From: Nocardia sp. BMG51109
GTDB taxonomy: Bacteria; Actinomycetota; Actinomycetes; Mycobacteriales; Mycobacteriaceae
Length of the DNA: 64,000 bases
Reading direction: 5' to 3'
Assembly (NCBI RefSeq): GCF_000526215.1
Contig: NZ_JAFQ01000004.1
Location: 6,820,001-6,884,000 of the forward strand
Numbering within the stretch: the stretch's first letter is position 1; every line of letters starts with the position of its first letter. This document shows, piece by piece, positions 1-7,966 of the stretch. Made by a program: the position numbers and the translations under genes. The notes under the pieces are model-generated. The model worked only from the letters and a program-made list of their open reading frames with translations. It was not told the DNA's origin and made no database searches.

Positions 1-19
1 CCGGCGCGGCGGCGCGGGG

Positions 20-676
20 TCAGACGCGGCGCATCACCGAGACCACCTTGCCCAGGACGACGGCACGGTCGCCGTCGATGACGTCGTAGGCGGGGTTGCG
101 GGGCTCGAGGTAGACGTGGCCGCCCCGGCGGCGGAACACCTTGACCGTGGCCTCCTCGTCGATCATGGCGGCCACGATGTCGCCGGTGTGCGCCTCGGGC
201 TGGCGGCGCACCACCACGATGTCGCCGTCGCAGATGGCGGCGTCGATCATCGAGTCGCCGCGCACGCGCAGGCCGAAAACCGTTCCGCGGCCGACGAGTT
301 GGCGCGACAGGGTGAGCACGTCGTCGGCGTGCTCCTCGGCCGTGATCGGGGTGCCGGCGGCGATGTCGCCGACCACCGGCACCGGCACCGAGTCCTCGTC
401 GCGTTCGCGCGGCGCCGCGGACTCCAGGAACAACCGCACGTCGATCGGGCGCGACAGCGAATCGGCGCGCCGCAGGAATCCCTTGTCCTCCAGCGCCTTC
501 AGATGCTGCGACACCGACGACGAGGACCGCAGCCCCACCGCGGCCCCGAGTTCCCGGGTGCTGGGCGGGTACCCGTGCCGGATCACCCAGTCGCGGATCG
601 TGGCGAGGATCCGCTGCTGGCGCGGCGGCAGGGTGGAGGTGTCGAGGTGGTCGAACGCATCGTCGTATCCGGTCAC
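20..676 (-). CDS. lexA: LexA-family SOS repressor/autopeptidase
   Basis: DNA-binding repressor that self-cleaves on RecA filaments. With the GTG start at 676 it has 218 residues. A winged helix-turn-helix lies at about 14–70, and the S24 peptidase domain starts near 97. The scissile Ala107-Gly108 lies in GDIAAG, the nucleophile is Ser142 in RGDSM, and the general base is Lys179 in ATVKVF, so it should be cleavage-competent. The start is uncertain: no good ribosome-binding site precedes 676, and the frame stays open to 766 through a 24-bp tandem repeat. It lies downstream of an LCP gene, whereas mycobacterial lexA sits near nrdR, so it could be a second LexA. I saw no standard GAAC-N4-GTTC SOS box beside it. 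Confidence 0.9.
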   Translation of the reverse strand: MTGYDDAFDHLDTSTLPPRQQRILATIRDWVIRHGYPPSTRELGAAVGLRSSSSVSQHLKALEDKGFLRRADSLSRPIDVRLFLESAAPRERDEDSVPVPVVGDIAAGTPITAEEHADDVLTLSRQLVGRGTVFGLRVRGDSMIDAAICDGDIVVVRRQPEAHTGDIVAAMIDEEATVKVFRRRGGHVYLEPRNPAYDVIDGDRAVVLGKVVSVMRRV

Positions 677-694
677 CGGGGAATCGTACGGGGC

Positions 695-754
695 ACGGCA
701 GCACATGCCACCGAAGACACGGCAGCACATGCCACCGAAGACACGGCAGCACGC
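695..754. repeat. 24-bp tandem repeat in the lexA leader
   Basis: Two perfect copies of a 24-bp unit (695–718 and 719–742) and the first half of a third lie just upstream of the proposed lexA start. Read on the lexA strand in frame, each full copy would encode MCCRVFGG, so a start at 766 would give an odd Cys-rich leader. The block is more likely untranslated. Confidence 0.85.
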
Positions 755-803
755 CACGGCAGGCACGGCCGCCCGTGCCCGGCGAAACGCGCCGCCCGCG
801 CCG

Positions 804-2669
804 CTAATTCACGCAGGGGATGTCGGAGCCGATATTCGTGGTGACCGGATTGCCGGCGTTGCCGCCGTCCACCGGTGCCGCGGTGGTGGACGACGTGGCG
901 CTGCCGGACGAGGTCGACGTCGAACCCTCGCTGCCGGTCTCGCTCGTCCCGGACGCGGTCGTGCCGGTGGTCAGCGCGTCGGGCAGGCTGAAGTCGCTGC
1001 CGACCACGATCCTCACATGTCCGGACTGGATGTTCTTGGACGGCGCCGTCGGCAGCCCGCCGAGCAGGTCGGCGGCCTGGGTGGCGTCGGTCTCGGCGCC
1101 GGTGCCGTAGTAGACGACCGAACTGGAACCGTCACCGTAGCGGGCGTTGCCCACCTCGCCGGCGGTGAACCCCTTCTCGGACAGGGCCTTCGACACCTTC
1201 GCCGCCATTCCCGCCGGCCCCTCGGAGTTGACCACGTCCACGGTGCTGGTGGGGGTCTGCGCGGGCGCGGCCGGTGTCGGCGGCGCCTGCATGCCGAACG
1301 CGGCGCGCACCGTCTTCTTGATGGCCACCGGGTCCACGACGTTGACGTCCTGGCCGTCGACGTTCTGGAACGCCTTCACCGGCAGCGTCTGGAATTCGAT
1401 CGGAATCGTCCCGGCCTTGCCCATGGTCTGGGCGAAGTCCAGCAGGTTCCAGCCGTCCGACAGCACGATGTCCTGCTGTGCGGCATTGATCAGCTGCTGC
1501 AGCTTGCCCACGTTGGTGAGGGTGCCGGAATCCTTGAGCTGCTTGGCGACCGAGGTCAGGAACGCCTGCTGGCGATGGGTCCGGTCGAGGTCGCCGTTCT
1601 CCAGTTCGTGGCGCTGGCGCACGAACGACAGCGCGTTGGCCGCGTCCAGATGCTGCCGACCGGCCGGGAACACCGCACCCGAGTAGTACTCGTCGTCGAC
1701 CGGATGGTTGAGGCATACGTCGACGCCGCCCAGGATCTCGGCGAGATGGTAGAAGCCGATGAGCGAGATCTCGGCGAACCGGTTGATCGGCACCCCGGTG
1801 AGCTGCTTGACCGTCTGCACGATGGATTCGCGCCCGGCCTCGCGGCCCTTGTGCTCGATCTCGACCTTGTCCTTGACGCCCTGATTCTCCAGTTTCTGCT
1901 CCGCGTAGACCTTCTTGAGCCCGTACGCCTCCTTGATCTTGGCGTGGTCGTAGCCGGGGATGCCGCTGACCGCGACGTAGTCGTCGCGCGGGATGGAGAA
2001 GGCGGTGATCTTCTTCAGATCCTTCGGAATGTGCACCAGGATCAGCGAATTCGCGTTGTAGCCGCCCTCGCTGCCGTCGCCGGCGTGCAGCTGGTCGAGG
2101 ACGTTCTTGGGCAGGTCGTTGCCGTTCTGGTCCTTGCGGGTGTCCAGGCCGATCAGCAGGATGTTCAGGTCGCCGTCCAGGGCGGCGGCGTCCTCGGCGC
2201 TGATCACGCCGGAGCGGGTGAAGCCCCGGTCGACGCTGCGCTCGGTGTAGTAGGCGAATCCGGTGCCCGACAACACGACCACGGCGGTGGCGGCCGCCAG
2301 CACCCGCACGCCGATCCGCGCGGCACGGCCGGCCCGACCGGGTCGCTGCCGGGCGCCCCGGGAACCCCGGCCGCCTCGCTTGCCCGCGGGCTCGTACCGG
2401 TCCGTGGGGCTCTCGGAGATGTCGACCGGCATCGCCCGGGCGCGACGGTGCGTACCCGTCCCGGCCCGGGAATGCCGACCTGCCTCCGCGTCGGCACGAG
2501 GGCGCCGGCCCGGCTCCGGGTCGGCCGCGCGGGCATGCCGACTCCCGCCGGTCTCCGGTGCGGGCCGATCCCCGCCGCGGCGGCCGCCCTCGGCCGGTTC
2601 GCGCCGGGCACGACGACCACCGGGCGGCGGGTCCGGTACGACCGGGATCGGGTCGGTTCGATCGTTCAT
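804..2669 (-). CDS. LytR-CpsA-Psr (LCP) family cell-wall phosphotransferase
   Basis: LCP enzymes attach polyprenyl-linked glycopolymers such as arabinogalactan to peptidoglycan outside the membrane. The protein is about 621 residues. A long basic, Pro/Gly/Arg-rich cytoplasmic tail is followed by one membrane helix (VLAAATAVVVLSGTGFAYY) and the LCP catalytic domain, with ILLIGLDTR, the SIPRDDYV loop and the SFVRQRHE motif. A LytR_C-type domain (STVDVVNSEG) and a Ser/Thr-rich tail ending in CVN follow. The ATG at 2669 is preferred because upstream sequence is Arg-rich and non-domain, but no clear ribosome-binding site supports it. lexA follows on the same strand after about 130 bases. Confidence 0.88.
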   Translation of the reverse strand: MNDRTDPIPVVPDPPPGGRRARREPAEGGRRGGDRPAPETGGSRHARAADPEPGRRPRADAEAGRHSRAGTGTHRRARAMPVDISESPTDRYEPAGKRGGRGSRGARQRPGRAGRAARIGVRVLAAATAVVVLSGTGFAYYTERSVDRGFTRSGVISAEDAAALDGDLNILLIGLDTRKDQNGNDLPKNVLDQLHAGDGSEGGYNANSLILVHIPKDLKKITAFSIPRDDYVAVSGIPGYDHAKIKEAYGLKKVYAEQKLENQGVKDKVEIEHKGREAGRESIVQTVKQLTGVPINRFAEISLIGFYHLAEILGGVDVCLNHPVDDEYYSGAVFPAGRQHLDAANALSFVRQRHELENGDLDRTHRQQAFLTSVAKQLKDSGTLTNVGKLQQLINAAQQDIVLSDGWNLLDFAQTMGKAGTIPIEFQTLPVKAFQNVDGQDVNVVDPVAIKKTVRAAFGMQAPPTPAAPAQTPTSTVDVVNSEGPAGMAAKVSKALSEKGFTAGEVGNARYGDGSSSVVYYGTGAETDATQAADLLGGLPTAPSKNIQSGHVRIVVGSDFSLPDALTTGTTASGTSETGSEGSTSTSSGSATSSTTAAPVDGGNAGNPVTTNIGSDIPCVN

Positions 2670-2776
2670 GTCGACGTACAGTCTCACATCACGGTGCTGT
2701 GGATACGCTGAGAATGCGCTTTGCCGTACTGTGACATCCTGCACGCCGACCGCCGGAAATGCACATTTGCGGGCAC

Positions 2777-3499
2777 CTACCCGTTCGGCGCGTCGCCCAA
2801 TCCCGCCAGCGCGCACAGGTTGTCGAGCTGCCGGTCGAACACCTCGGCCCGGTCGGTGAAGGTGTCGGCGCCGTACATGTCGAACACCTCGGCGCTCACC
2901 GCGCCGATCAGCCCGCTCCACACCGACAGTCCCCGCACCAGCGCCCAATCCGGCAGTGCCAGATCGAATTCCGCGCCGATCCGGGCCAGATCGGCTGCCA
3001 GCGCCGGGGATACCGGCGGCAGCGGATCGGGTTCGCCGAGAAGCCCTGCGCGGTAGGCGTTCCCGAGAATCCTCAGCAGCGCGCCGATGACCCGGGTGCC
3101 GGGCGCGACGGTGCGCTCGGCGGGCGCGTGGTAGCCGGGCACCGGGGTGCCGAACAGCAGACCGTAGCGGGCCGGCTCGGCCAGCGCCCAGTCCCGCATC
3201 GCGACGCCCAGCGCCCGGAGGCGGCGCGCCGGCGCCTCCGAATCCGCCGAGTCCGGCGCCAGCGCGGCGTCGACCGCATCGGCCAGTTCGGTGTAGCCGT
3301 CGATGACGAGCAGCGTCAGCAACTCGTCGCGGCTGCGGACGTAGCGGTATACCGCCGAGGAGACGACGCCGAGATCGCGGGCCACCGCCCGCAGCGACAG
3401 CGCCGCCGCACCGTGCACGGCCAGGTGATCGCGGCCGATGCGCACGATGTCTTCCATGGTGCGGGCGCGAGCGCGGGCCCGGGGCGTGGTGGCGGACAT
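2777..3499 (-). CDS. TetR-family regulator, divergent from choD
   Basis: A 240-residue TetR repressor. The N-terminal helix-turn-helix (TMEDIVRIGRDHLAVHG, then LSLRAVARDLGVVSSAVYRYV) precedes an all-helical ligand domain. The ATG at 3499 has GGTGAAA upstream; an in-frame start nine codons earlier has less support. It is transcribed away from choD, and the 140-bp gap holds a palindrome (3579–3599), so it probably represses choD and perhaps itself. The ligand could be a sterol or its oxidation product; that is inference from the neighbour only. Confidence 0.88.
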   Translation of the reverse strand: MSATTPRARARARTMEDIVRIGRDHLAVHGAAALSLRAVARDLGVVSSAVYRYVRSRDELLTLLVIDGYTELADAVDAALAPDSADSEAPARRLRALGVAMRDWALAEPARYGLLFGTPVPGYHAPAERTVAPGTRVIGALLRILGNAYRAGLLGEPDPLPPVSPALAADLARIGAEFDLALPDWALVRGLSVWSGLIGAVSAEVFDMYGADTFTDRAEVFDRQLDNLCALAGLGDAPNG

Positions 3500-3578
3500 G
3501 GTTTCACCATGCCATATCGAGAGCACTGATTCCAGAGGAGATCGGCGCTCGCCAAACTATGAGGTACCGCTCGACACA

Positions 3579-3599
3579 GTTACTCTACTCGGTAGTAAC
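3579..3599. promoter_or_regulatory. Candidate TetR operator in the tetR–choD gap
   Basis: A 21-bp imperfect palindrome with perfect 6-bp outer arms GTTACT and AGTAAC, and a nested CTAC/GTAG pair. It ends 39 bases before the choD ATG, where a repressor would block transcription. This is typical placement for a TetR operator; binding is inferred. Confidence 0.6.
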
Positions 3600-3638
3600 C
3601 TTGCCGGCGTCACCGGCGACAGCAGCGAGGAGTGGCAT

Positions 3639-5366
3639 ATGACCCAGCCCGATACCGACTTCGACGTGCTCATCGTGGGCTCCGGATTCGGCGGCAGCGT
3701 TACCGCGCTGCGGCTGGTGGAGAAGGGCTACCGGGTCGGGGTGCTCGAGGCCGGGCGGCGGTTCACCGACGACCGGCTCCCCGCGACCAGTTGGGATCTG
3801 CGCAATTTCGTCTGGGCGCCGCGGCTGGGCTGCTACGGCATCCAGCGCATCCATCTGCTGCGCGACGTGCTGATCCTCGGCGGCGCGGGCGTGGGCGGCG
3901 GCTCGCTCAACTACGCCAACACGCTGTACGTGCCGCCGGAGCCGTTCTTCCGGGACGCGCAGTGGCGCGAGATCACCGACTGGCGCGCGGAACTGACGCC
4001 CTACTACGAGCAGGCCACGAAGATGCTGGGCGTGGTACGCAATCCGCACCTGACACCGGCCGACGAGGTCTTCCGGGAGGTCGCCGAGGATATGGGCGTG
4101 GCCGGCACGTTCGTGCAGACGCCGGTGGGGGTGTATTTCGGCGAGCCCGGAAAGACCGTGCCGGACCCGTATTTCGGCGGTGTCGGCCCGGACCGCACCG
4201 GCTGCCTCGAATGCGGCGAATGCATGACCGGCTGCCGCCACGGCGCCAAGAACACCCTCGTGAAGAACTATCTGTATCTGGCCGAACAGGCCGGGGCACA
4301 GGTGATTCCGCTGACCACCGCGACGGCGCTGCGGCCGCTGCCCGATGGGTCGTGGCAGGTCGACACCGAACGCACCGGCGCCTGGATCCGCAAGTCGCCC
4401 CGGTCGTTCACCGCCGGGCAGGTGGTGCTCGCCGCCGGCACCCGCGGCACCCAGCAGCTGCTGTTCGCGATGCGCGACAAGGGAATTCTGCCGGAGCTGT
4501 CGCCGCGACTGGGCGAGCTGACGCGCACCAACTCCGAATCCATCGTCGGCGCGGCCACCCGCCGGATGGATCCGGACCGCGATTTCACCCGCGGCGTGGC
4601 CATCACCTCCTCCATCCATCCCACCGCCGACACCCATATCGAGCCGGTGCGCTACGGCAAAGGCTCCAATGCGATGGGCCTGCTGCAAACCCTGATGGTC
4701 GACGGCGGCGGCCGGGTCCCGCGCTGGCTGCGGTTCCTGTTCGAGGCGCTGCGCCATCCGCGCACGCTGCTGTCGATGCTGAGCGTGCGGAACTGGAGCG
4801 AACGCACCGTCATCTCGCTGGTCATGCAGCACCTGGACAACTCGATCACCACCTACACCCGGCGCGGCCCGTTCGGGCGGCGGCTCACCTCGAAACAGGG
4901 CCACGGCCAGCCGAACCCGACGTGGATCCCGGCCGGCAACGAGGTGACCCGCCGAGTGGCCGACAAGATCGGCGGCATCGCCGGCGGCACCTGGGGCGAG
5001 GTGTTCAACATCCCCCTGACCGCCCACTTCCTCGGCGGCGCGGTCATCGGCGCCGATCGCGAGCACGGCGTGATCGACGCCTACCATCGCGTCTTCGGGT
5101 ATCCGACACTGAGCGTCGTCGACGGCGCCGCGGTCTCGGCCAATCTCGGCGTCAACCCGTCGCTCACCATCACCGCCCAGGCCGAGCGCGCGGCCGCGCT
5201 GTGGCCGAACAAGGGGGAGGCCGATCCGCGCCCGCCGCAGCATCGGCCCTACGAGCGCATCTCCCCCGTCACCCCGCGCGGTCCGGTCGTCCCGGCCGAC
5301 GCACCGGCCGCCTTGGTCCTGCCGATCGTCGAAATCCGGCCCGGCAGCCTGAAACCACACAGCTGA
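3639..5366 (+). CDS. choD: Cholesterol oxidase-like GMC flavoprotein (ChoD type)
   Basis: FAD-dependent GMC oxidoreductase of 575 residues, closely resembling Mycobacterium ChoD as I remember that sequence. ChoD is annotated as oxidising 3beta-hydroxysterols, although its substrate in mycobacteria is debated. The FAD dinucleotide motif GSGFGGS is near residue 12. GAGVGGGSLNYAN, the cysteine-rich CLECGECMTGCRHGAKN and the C-terminal VDGAAVSANLGVNPS region are all present. The ATG at 3639 has AGGAG six bases upstream; the open frame before it is the overlapping tetR. No guaB genes adjoin, unlike in Mycobacterium. It is probably controlled by the divergent TetR. Confidence 0.92.
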   Translation: MTQPDTDFDVLIVGSGFGGSVTALRLVEKGYRVGVLEAGRRFTDDRLPATSWDLRNFVWAPRLGCYGIQRIHLLRDVLILGGAGVGGGSLNYANTLYVPPEPFFRDAQWREITDWRAELTPYYEQATKMLGVVRNPHLTPADEVFREVAEDMGVAGTFVQTPVGVYFGEPGKTVPDPYFGGVGPDRTGCLECGECMTGCRHGAKNTLVKNYLYLAEQAGAQVIPLTTATALRPLPDGSWQVDTERTGAWIRKSPRSFTAGQVVLAAGTRGTQQLLFAMRDKGILPELSPRLGELTRTNSESIVGAATRRMDPDRDFTRGVAITSSIHPTADTHIEPVRYGKGSNAMGLLQTLMVDGGGRVPRWLRFLFEALRHPRTLLSMLSVRNWSERTVISLVMQHLDNSITTYTRRGPFGRRLTSKQGHGQPNPTWIPAGNEVTRRVADKIGGIAGGTWGEVFNIPLTAHFLGGAVIGADREHGVIDAYHRVFGYPTLSVVDGAAVSANLGVNPSLTITAQAERAAALWPNKGEADPRPPQHRPYERISPVTPRGPVVPADAPAALVLPIVEIRPGSLKPHS

Positions 5367-5501
5367 ACCACACAGCCTGGATCACACAGCCCGAACCGCG
5401 CGGCTCGAATCGCGAGCGCCGCACGGGCGGCGACGGCAGCGGGTGCGCACTTGCATCGCGTGCACGTACGCACCGCGCGCTTATCCGCGGTGGCCGCGGC
5501 C

Positions 5502-6596
5502 CTACAGGTACGGCGATACCTGCTGGACCGCCTCCACCGGATGCCCGGCCTGGATGGGAGCGCCGATCGCGGCGACCCGCCAGTTCCCGCTGCTGTCGCG
5601 GTACACCTTGGCCACCACCATGCCGGTGTGCGGGCCGCCGCCGTGCAGGTTGCCGCGCGCCAGTTCGGCATTCGTGCTGCCGTCCACCATCCGCCAGTAG
5701 CCGTTGCGGATGCGTTCGAAGGTGTGCCCGGCGTACGAGCTGACCACGAACAGCAGCGTGCTGACCTGCTGTGGTAGCCGGCCCAGGTCGACGGTGATCA
5801 CCTCGTCGTCGCCCTTGCCCTCGCCGGTCAGGTTGTCGCCGGAATGGCGCACCGCCCCGTTGCGGGACGAAAGATGGTCGTAGAAGGCGACATCCACGAG
5901 GTTCTGGCCGACGTACAGCAGCGCCGAGGCGTCCAGGTCGATCTCCAGCTCGCGCATCCCGCGCGGGCCGTGCACCTTCATCGGGTCCCAGCCGACGGCC
6001 ATCTTCACCAGCGACAGGTCACCGCCCTTGCGGACGTCCGTCAGCGCCACTTCCTGCCCGGGATCCAGCACCGCCGCCCCGACGTAGGCCGCCTCCGACT
6101 CGGCGCTGCCGATCGTCACCCCGTGCGCGGTCACCAGTGCGGCGAAACCGGCCGGATAGCCGTGCCCGAGCACCCGCACCTGCCAGTCGGCGCCGACCCG
6201 GTCCAGGTCGAAGGCGATCACCGCGGGATCCTGGCCCAGATCGTCGATCACGTACTCGTACACCAGGTTTCCGGTGGCGTCCTCGATGCGGACCGTGGGC
6301 GGCGGATAGTCGCCGAAATGGGACTGCTCGTCCTCGAGCGCTACCGCGATCCGCACGTGCGCGATCTCGGGCGGCAGATGTGCCAGCCCGACCGACAACA
6401 CCGGCGAACCGGGCACCAGGCGCAGGCCCGGACCGGTGGGCTGGTTGTAGAAGACCAGATCGTTCTCCCCGCGCACCCGGCCCGAGGAGTCCAGCAGCAG
6501 CGCCGCGATATCGACCGGCGCACTGTGCTGCACCGACACCGTGATGTCGTCGACGGCCAGGCGGTCGACTTGCCCCTTGGTCAGCTGTGCGGCCAC
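5502..6596 (-). CDS. Tandem TerD-domain tellurium-resistance/stress protein
   Basis: TerD proteins are calcium-binding cytoplasmic or membrane-associated proteins linked to tellurite resistance and stress. This one is about 364 residues with two TerD units. The first (about 1–165) has VDIAALLLDSSGRV and LVFYNQ. The second (about 190–360) is canonical, with LDASALLY, VAFYDHLSSRNGAVRHSGDN and the acidic loop GEGKGDDE. The first unit has weaker acidic loops, so calcium binding may be confined to the second. Start is GTG 6596 (VAAQLTKGQ, matching usual TerD N-termini) or GTG 6605. It stands alone, without other ter genes. Confidence 0.85.
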   Translation of the reverse strand: MAAQLTKGQVDRLAVDDITVSVQHSAPVDIAALLLDSSGRVRGENDLVFYNQPTGPGLRLVPGSPVLSVGLAHLPPEIAHVRIAVALEDEQSHFGDYPPPTVRIEDATGNLVYEYVIDDLGQDPAVIAFDLDRVGADWQVRVLGHGYPAGFAALVTAHGVTIGSAESEAAYVGAAVLDPGQEVALTDVRKGGDLSLVKMAVGWDPMKVHGPRGMRELEIDLDASALLYVGQNLVDVAFYDHLSSRNGAVRHSGDNLTGEGKGDDEVITVDLGRLPQQVSTLLFVVSSYAGHTFERIRNGYWRMVDGSTNAELARGNLHGGGPHTGMVVAKVYRDSSGNWRVAAIGAPIQAGHPVEAVQQVSPYL

Positions 6597-6728
6597 GCAT
6601 CCCACTTTACGTGGCCGCGCCCGCGCTGTCGGCCAACACGGGCGCGGCCGCGTGCCGCATCCGGCTCCGCGGCAACGAATTCCCCGCCCTCGCGCCGACC
6701 GGGTACCGTGACGGGCGCGAGACAGGCA

Positions 6729-6777
6729 CGACGGGAGGAGTTTCTCGGTGCGGCGACGGGAGGAGTTCTCGGTGCGG
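6729..6777 (+). repeat. Tandem duplication of a ribosome-binding site and start codon
   Basis: A unit of about 25 bp containing GGGAGGAG and a GTG start is present twice, at 6729–6753 and 6754–6777, differing by one T in a T-run. The two GTG codons (6748 and 6772) are in frame, so the lipoprotein below has two equally good initiation sites. Confidence 0.85.
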
Positions 6778-7320
6778 CACGGCGTCGGGCGGATCGGCGG
6801 GGTGGCGTTGCTGGCGACGGCGCTGGCGGCGACCGCGTGCGGCGGGGGCGACGACTCCGAGCCGGTGGCGGCCGGCCCGGTCCCCGCCACCGCGACGGCG
6901 TCCTCCACTACCGCGTCCTCGACCGCGGTCGCGAGCCCGACGGCCGCGGGCACCTCCGCCGACTATCCGGTCGCGCCGGCGCCCACGGTCGACGAGTTCG
7001 CCGGCAGCCCGCTGATCGAGCGCACCGAGTGGACCGACGATCCCGACGGGCGCCGCCTGCACGTCTATCCCAGTCCGGCCGGGCGCGCCGACAACTTCCC
7101 GCCCGCCCTGGACCGCGCCTGGGGCGAGGTGCTCACCCTGGCCCCCGACTCCGACACTCCGGGAATGTACGACCAGTTCAAGTGTCACTGGGAGTGGGCG
7201 CGCCTGGTCGCCCCGAACAAGCCGGCCTGGAACCTGGAACCGTGGCGGCCCGCCCTCGGCTATCAGGGCACCGTCAACGCCCTCTGCAACCCCGGCGGAC
7301 CGGATCCGGCCGGCAACTGA
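6772..7320 (+). CDS. Secreted lipoprotein, DUF2599-like
   Basis: About 182 residues. A basic N-terminus and hydrophobic segment end in the lipobox LAATAC, so the protein should be lipidated and anchored outside the membrane. A Ser/Thr/Ala linker follows, then a C-terminal domain with two cysteines (FKCHWEWARLVAPNKPAWNLE … ALGYQGTVNALCNP) that resembles DUF2599. GTG 6772 is chosen because GGGAGGAG lies six bases upstream, but GTG 6748 has an identical site and would add eight residues (MRRREEFS). Function unknown. Convergent with the next gene. Confidence 0.8.
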   Translation: MRHGVGRIGGVALLATALAATACGGGDDSEPVAAGPVPATATASSTTASSTAVASPTAAGTSADYPVAPAPTVDEFAGSPLIERTEWTDDPDGRRLHVYPSPAGRADNFPPALDRAWGEVLTLAPDSDTPGMYDQFKCHWEWARLVAPNKPAWNLEPWRPALGYQGTVNALCNPGGPDPAGN

Positions 7321-7335
7321 GAGCCGCCCGGCTCC

Positions 7336-7364
7336 GCGGACCACCGTGTTCTGCGGACCACCGT
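7336..7364. repeat. 12-bp direct repeat between convergent genes
   Basis: GCGGACCACCGT occurs at 7336–7347 and 7353–7364 in the short gap between the lipoprotein and PPOX genes. No terminator-like hairpin with a T-run is visible here. Confidence 0.6.
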
Positions 7365-7784
7365 TCAGAAGCCGCCGAGATCCGCCGACAGCCAGTGCTC
7401 CGGCCGCATGGTCACCACGACCTGCTCGCCGAGGCTCTCGGCGAACTCCAGATACCCGGCCACCTTGTCCGGGGGCAGGTAGCGCCGCACCATCGCCTCG
7501 TGCACCTCGTCGGTGGCCGGGGCGACACCGGTGACCGGCCCCTCCGCCGTCACGTACCGTACGGTCGGCTCCAGTCGCTCGACCATCAGGCTGAACCGCC
7601 CGGCGGCGTTGATCAGCTCCATCTTCTTCGAGCCGGGACCGGTCAGCAACCAGAGCTCGCCGGCGGTGTAGTCGTACCAGATCGGCACGGTCAGCGGCCC
7701 GCGACCGGCTGCCGCGGCAACCGCCAGGGCCCCGATGTGCGGCTCGGACAGGAACTCGTCACGTTCGCTCGGAGTCAGCGCCAT
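7365..7784 (-). CDS. PPOX-fold (pyridoxamine 5'-phosphate oxidase/F420-dependent) protein
   Basis: 139 residues with the split-barrel pattern of the PPOX superfamily: LTVPIWYDYTAGELWLLTGPGSKKMELI, then RFSLMVERLEPTVRYVTAEGPV. Members bind FMN, F420 or heme; which cofactor applies here cannot be read from the sequence. Start taken at ATG 7784 (MALTPSERDEFL); GTG and ATG codons just upstream are possible. It is transcribed divergently from the sulfur operon, with a 180-bp shared promoter region that contains repeats. Confidence 0.8.
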   Translation of the reverse strand: MALTPSERDEFLSEPHIGALAVAAAAGRGPLTVPIWYDYTAGELWLLTGPGSKKMELINAAGRFSLMVERLEPTVRYVTAEGPVTGVAPATDEVHEAMVRRYLPPDKVAGYLEFAESLGEQVVVTMRPEHWLSADLGGF

Positions 7785-7861
7785 GATCATCACGGTACCG
7801 CCCGATCGGGGCCCGGCACAGCCTCGTCCGGCGGCACCGCGTCGGCGTGTCGAATGACGTT

Positions 7862-7904
7862 CGCGAAACTCCGCGAAACTCGTTGTCCGCGAGAACGTTC
7901 GAAC
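7862..7904. promoter_or_regulatory. Repeat-rich promoter region of the sulfur/PLP operon
   Basis: CGCGAAACTC occurs twice in perfect tandem (7862–7881), followed at 7893–7904 by overlapping palindromes GAACGTTC and GTTCGAAC. The block ends about 60 bases before the proposed TTG start of the operon. Such an arrangement could bind a regulator; it does not have the N4 spacing of a LexA box. Confidence 0.45.
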
Positions 7905-7966
7905 ACCTCACGAAAAGTGCGTATCGTGGATCGAGTCGGAGCGTTACGACCCGAAGGAGCGTCGCG

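Noticed and set aside
3073-3279. Short minus-strand open frames inside the first tetR gene
   Set aside because: Arg-rich alternative frames of a well-supported TetR gene.
7893-7904. LexA (SOS) box upstream of the sulfur operon
   Set aside because: GAACGTTC lacks the four-base spacer of the actinobacterial GAAC-N4-GTTC box.
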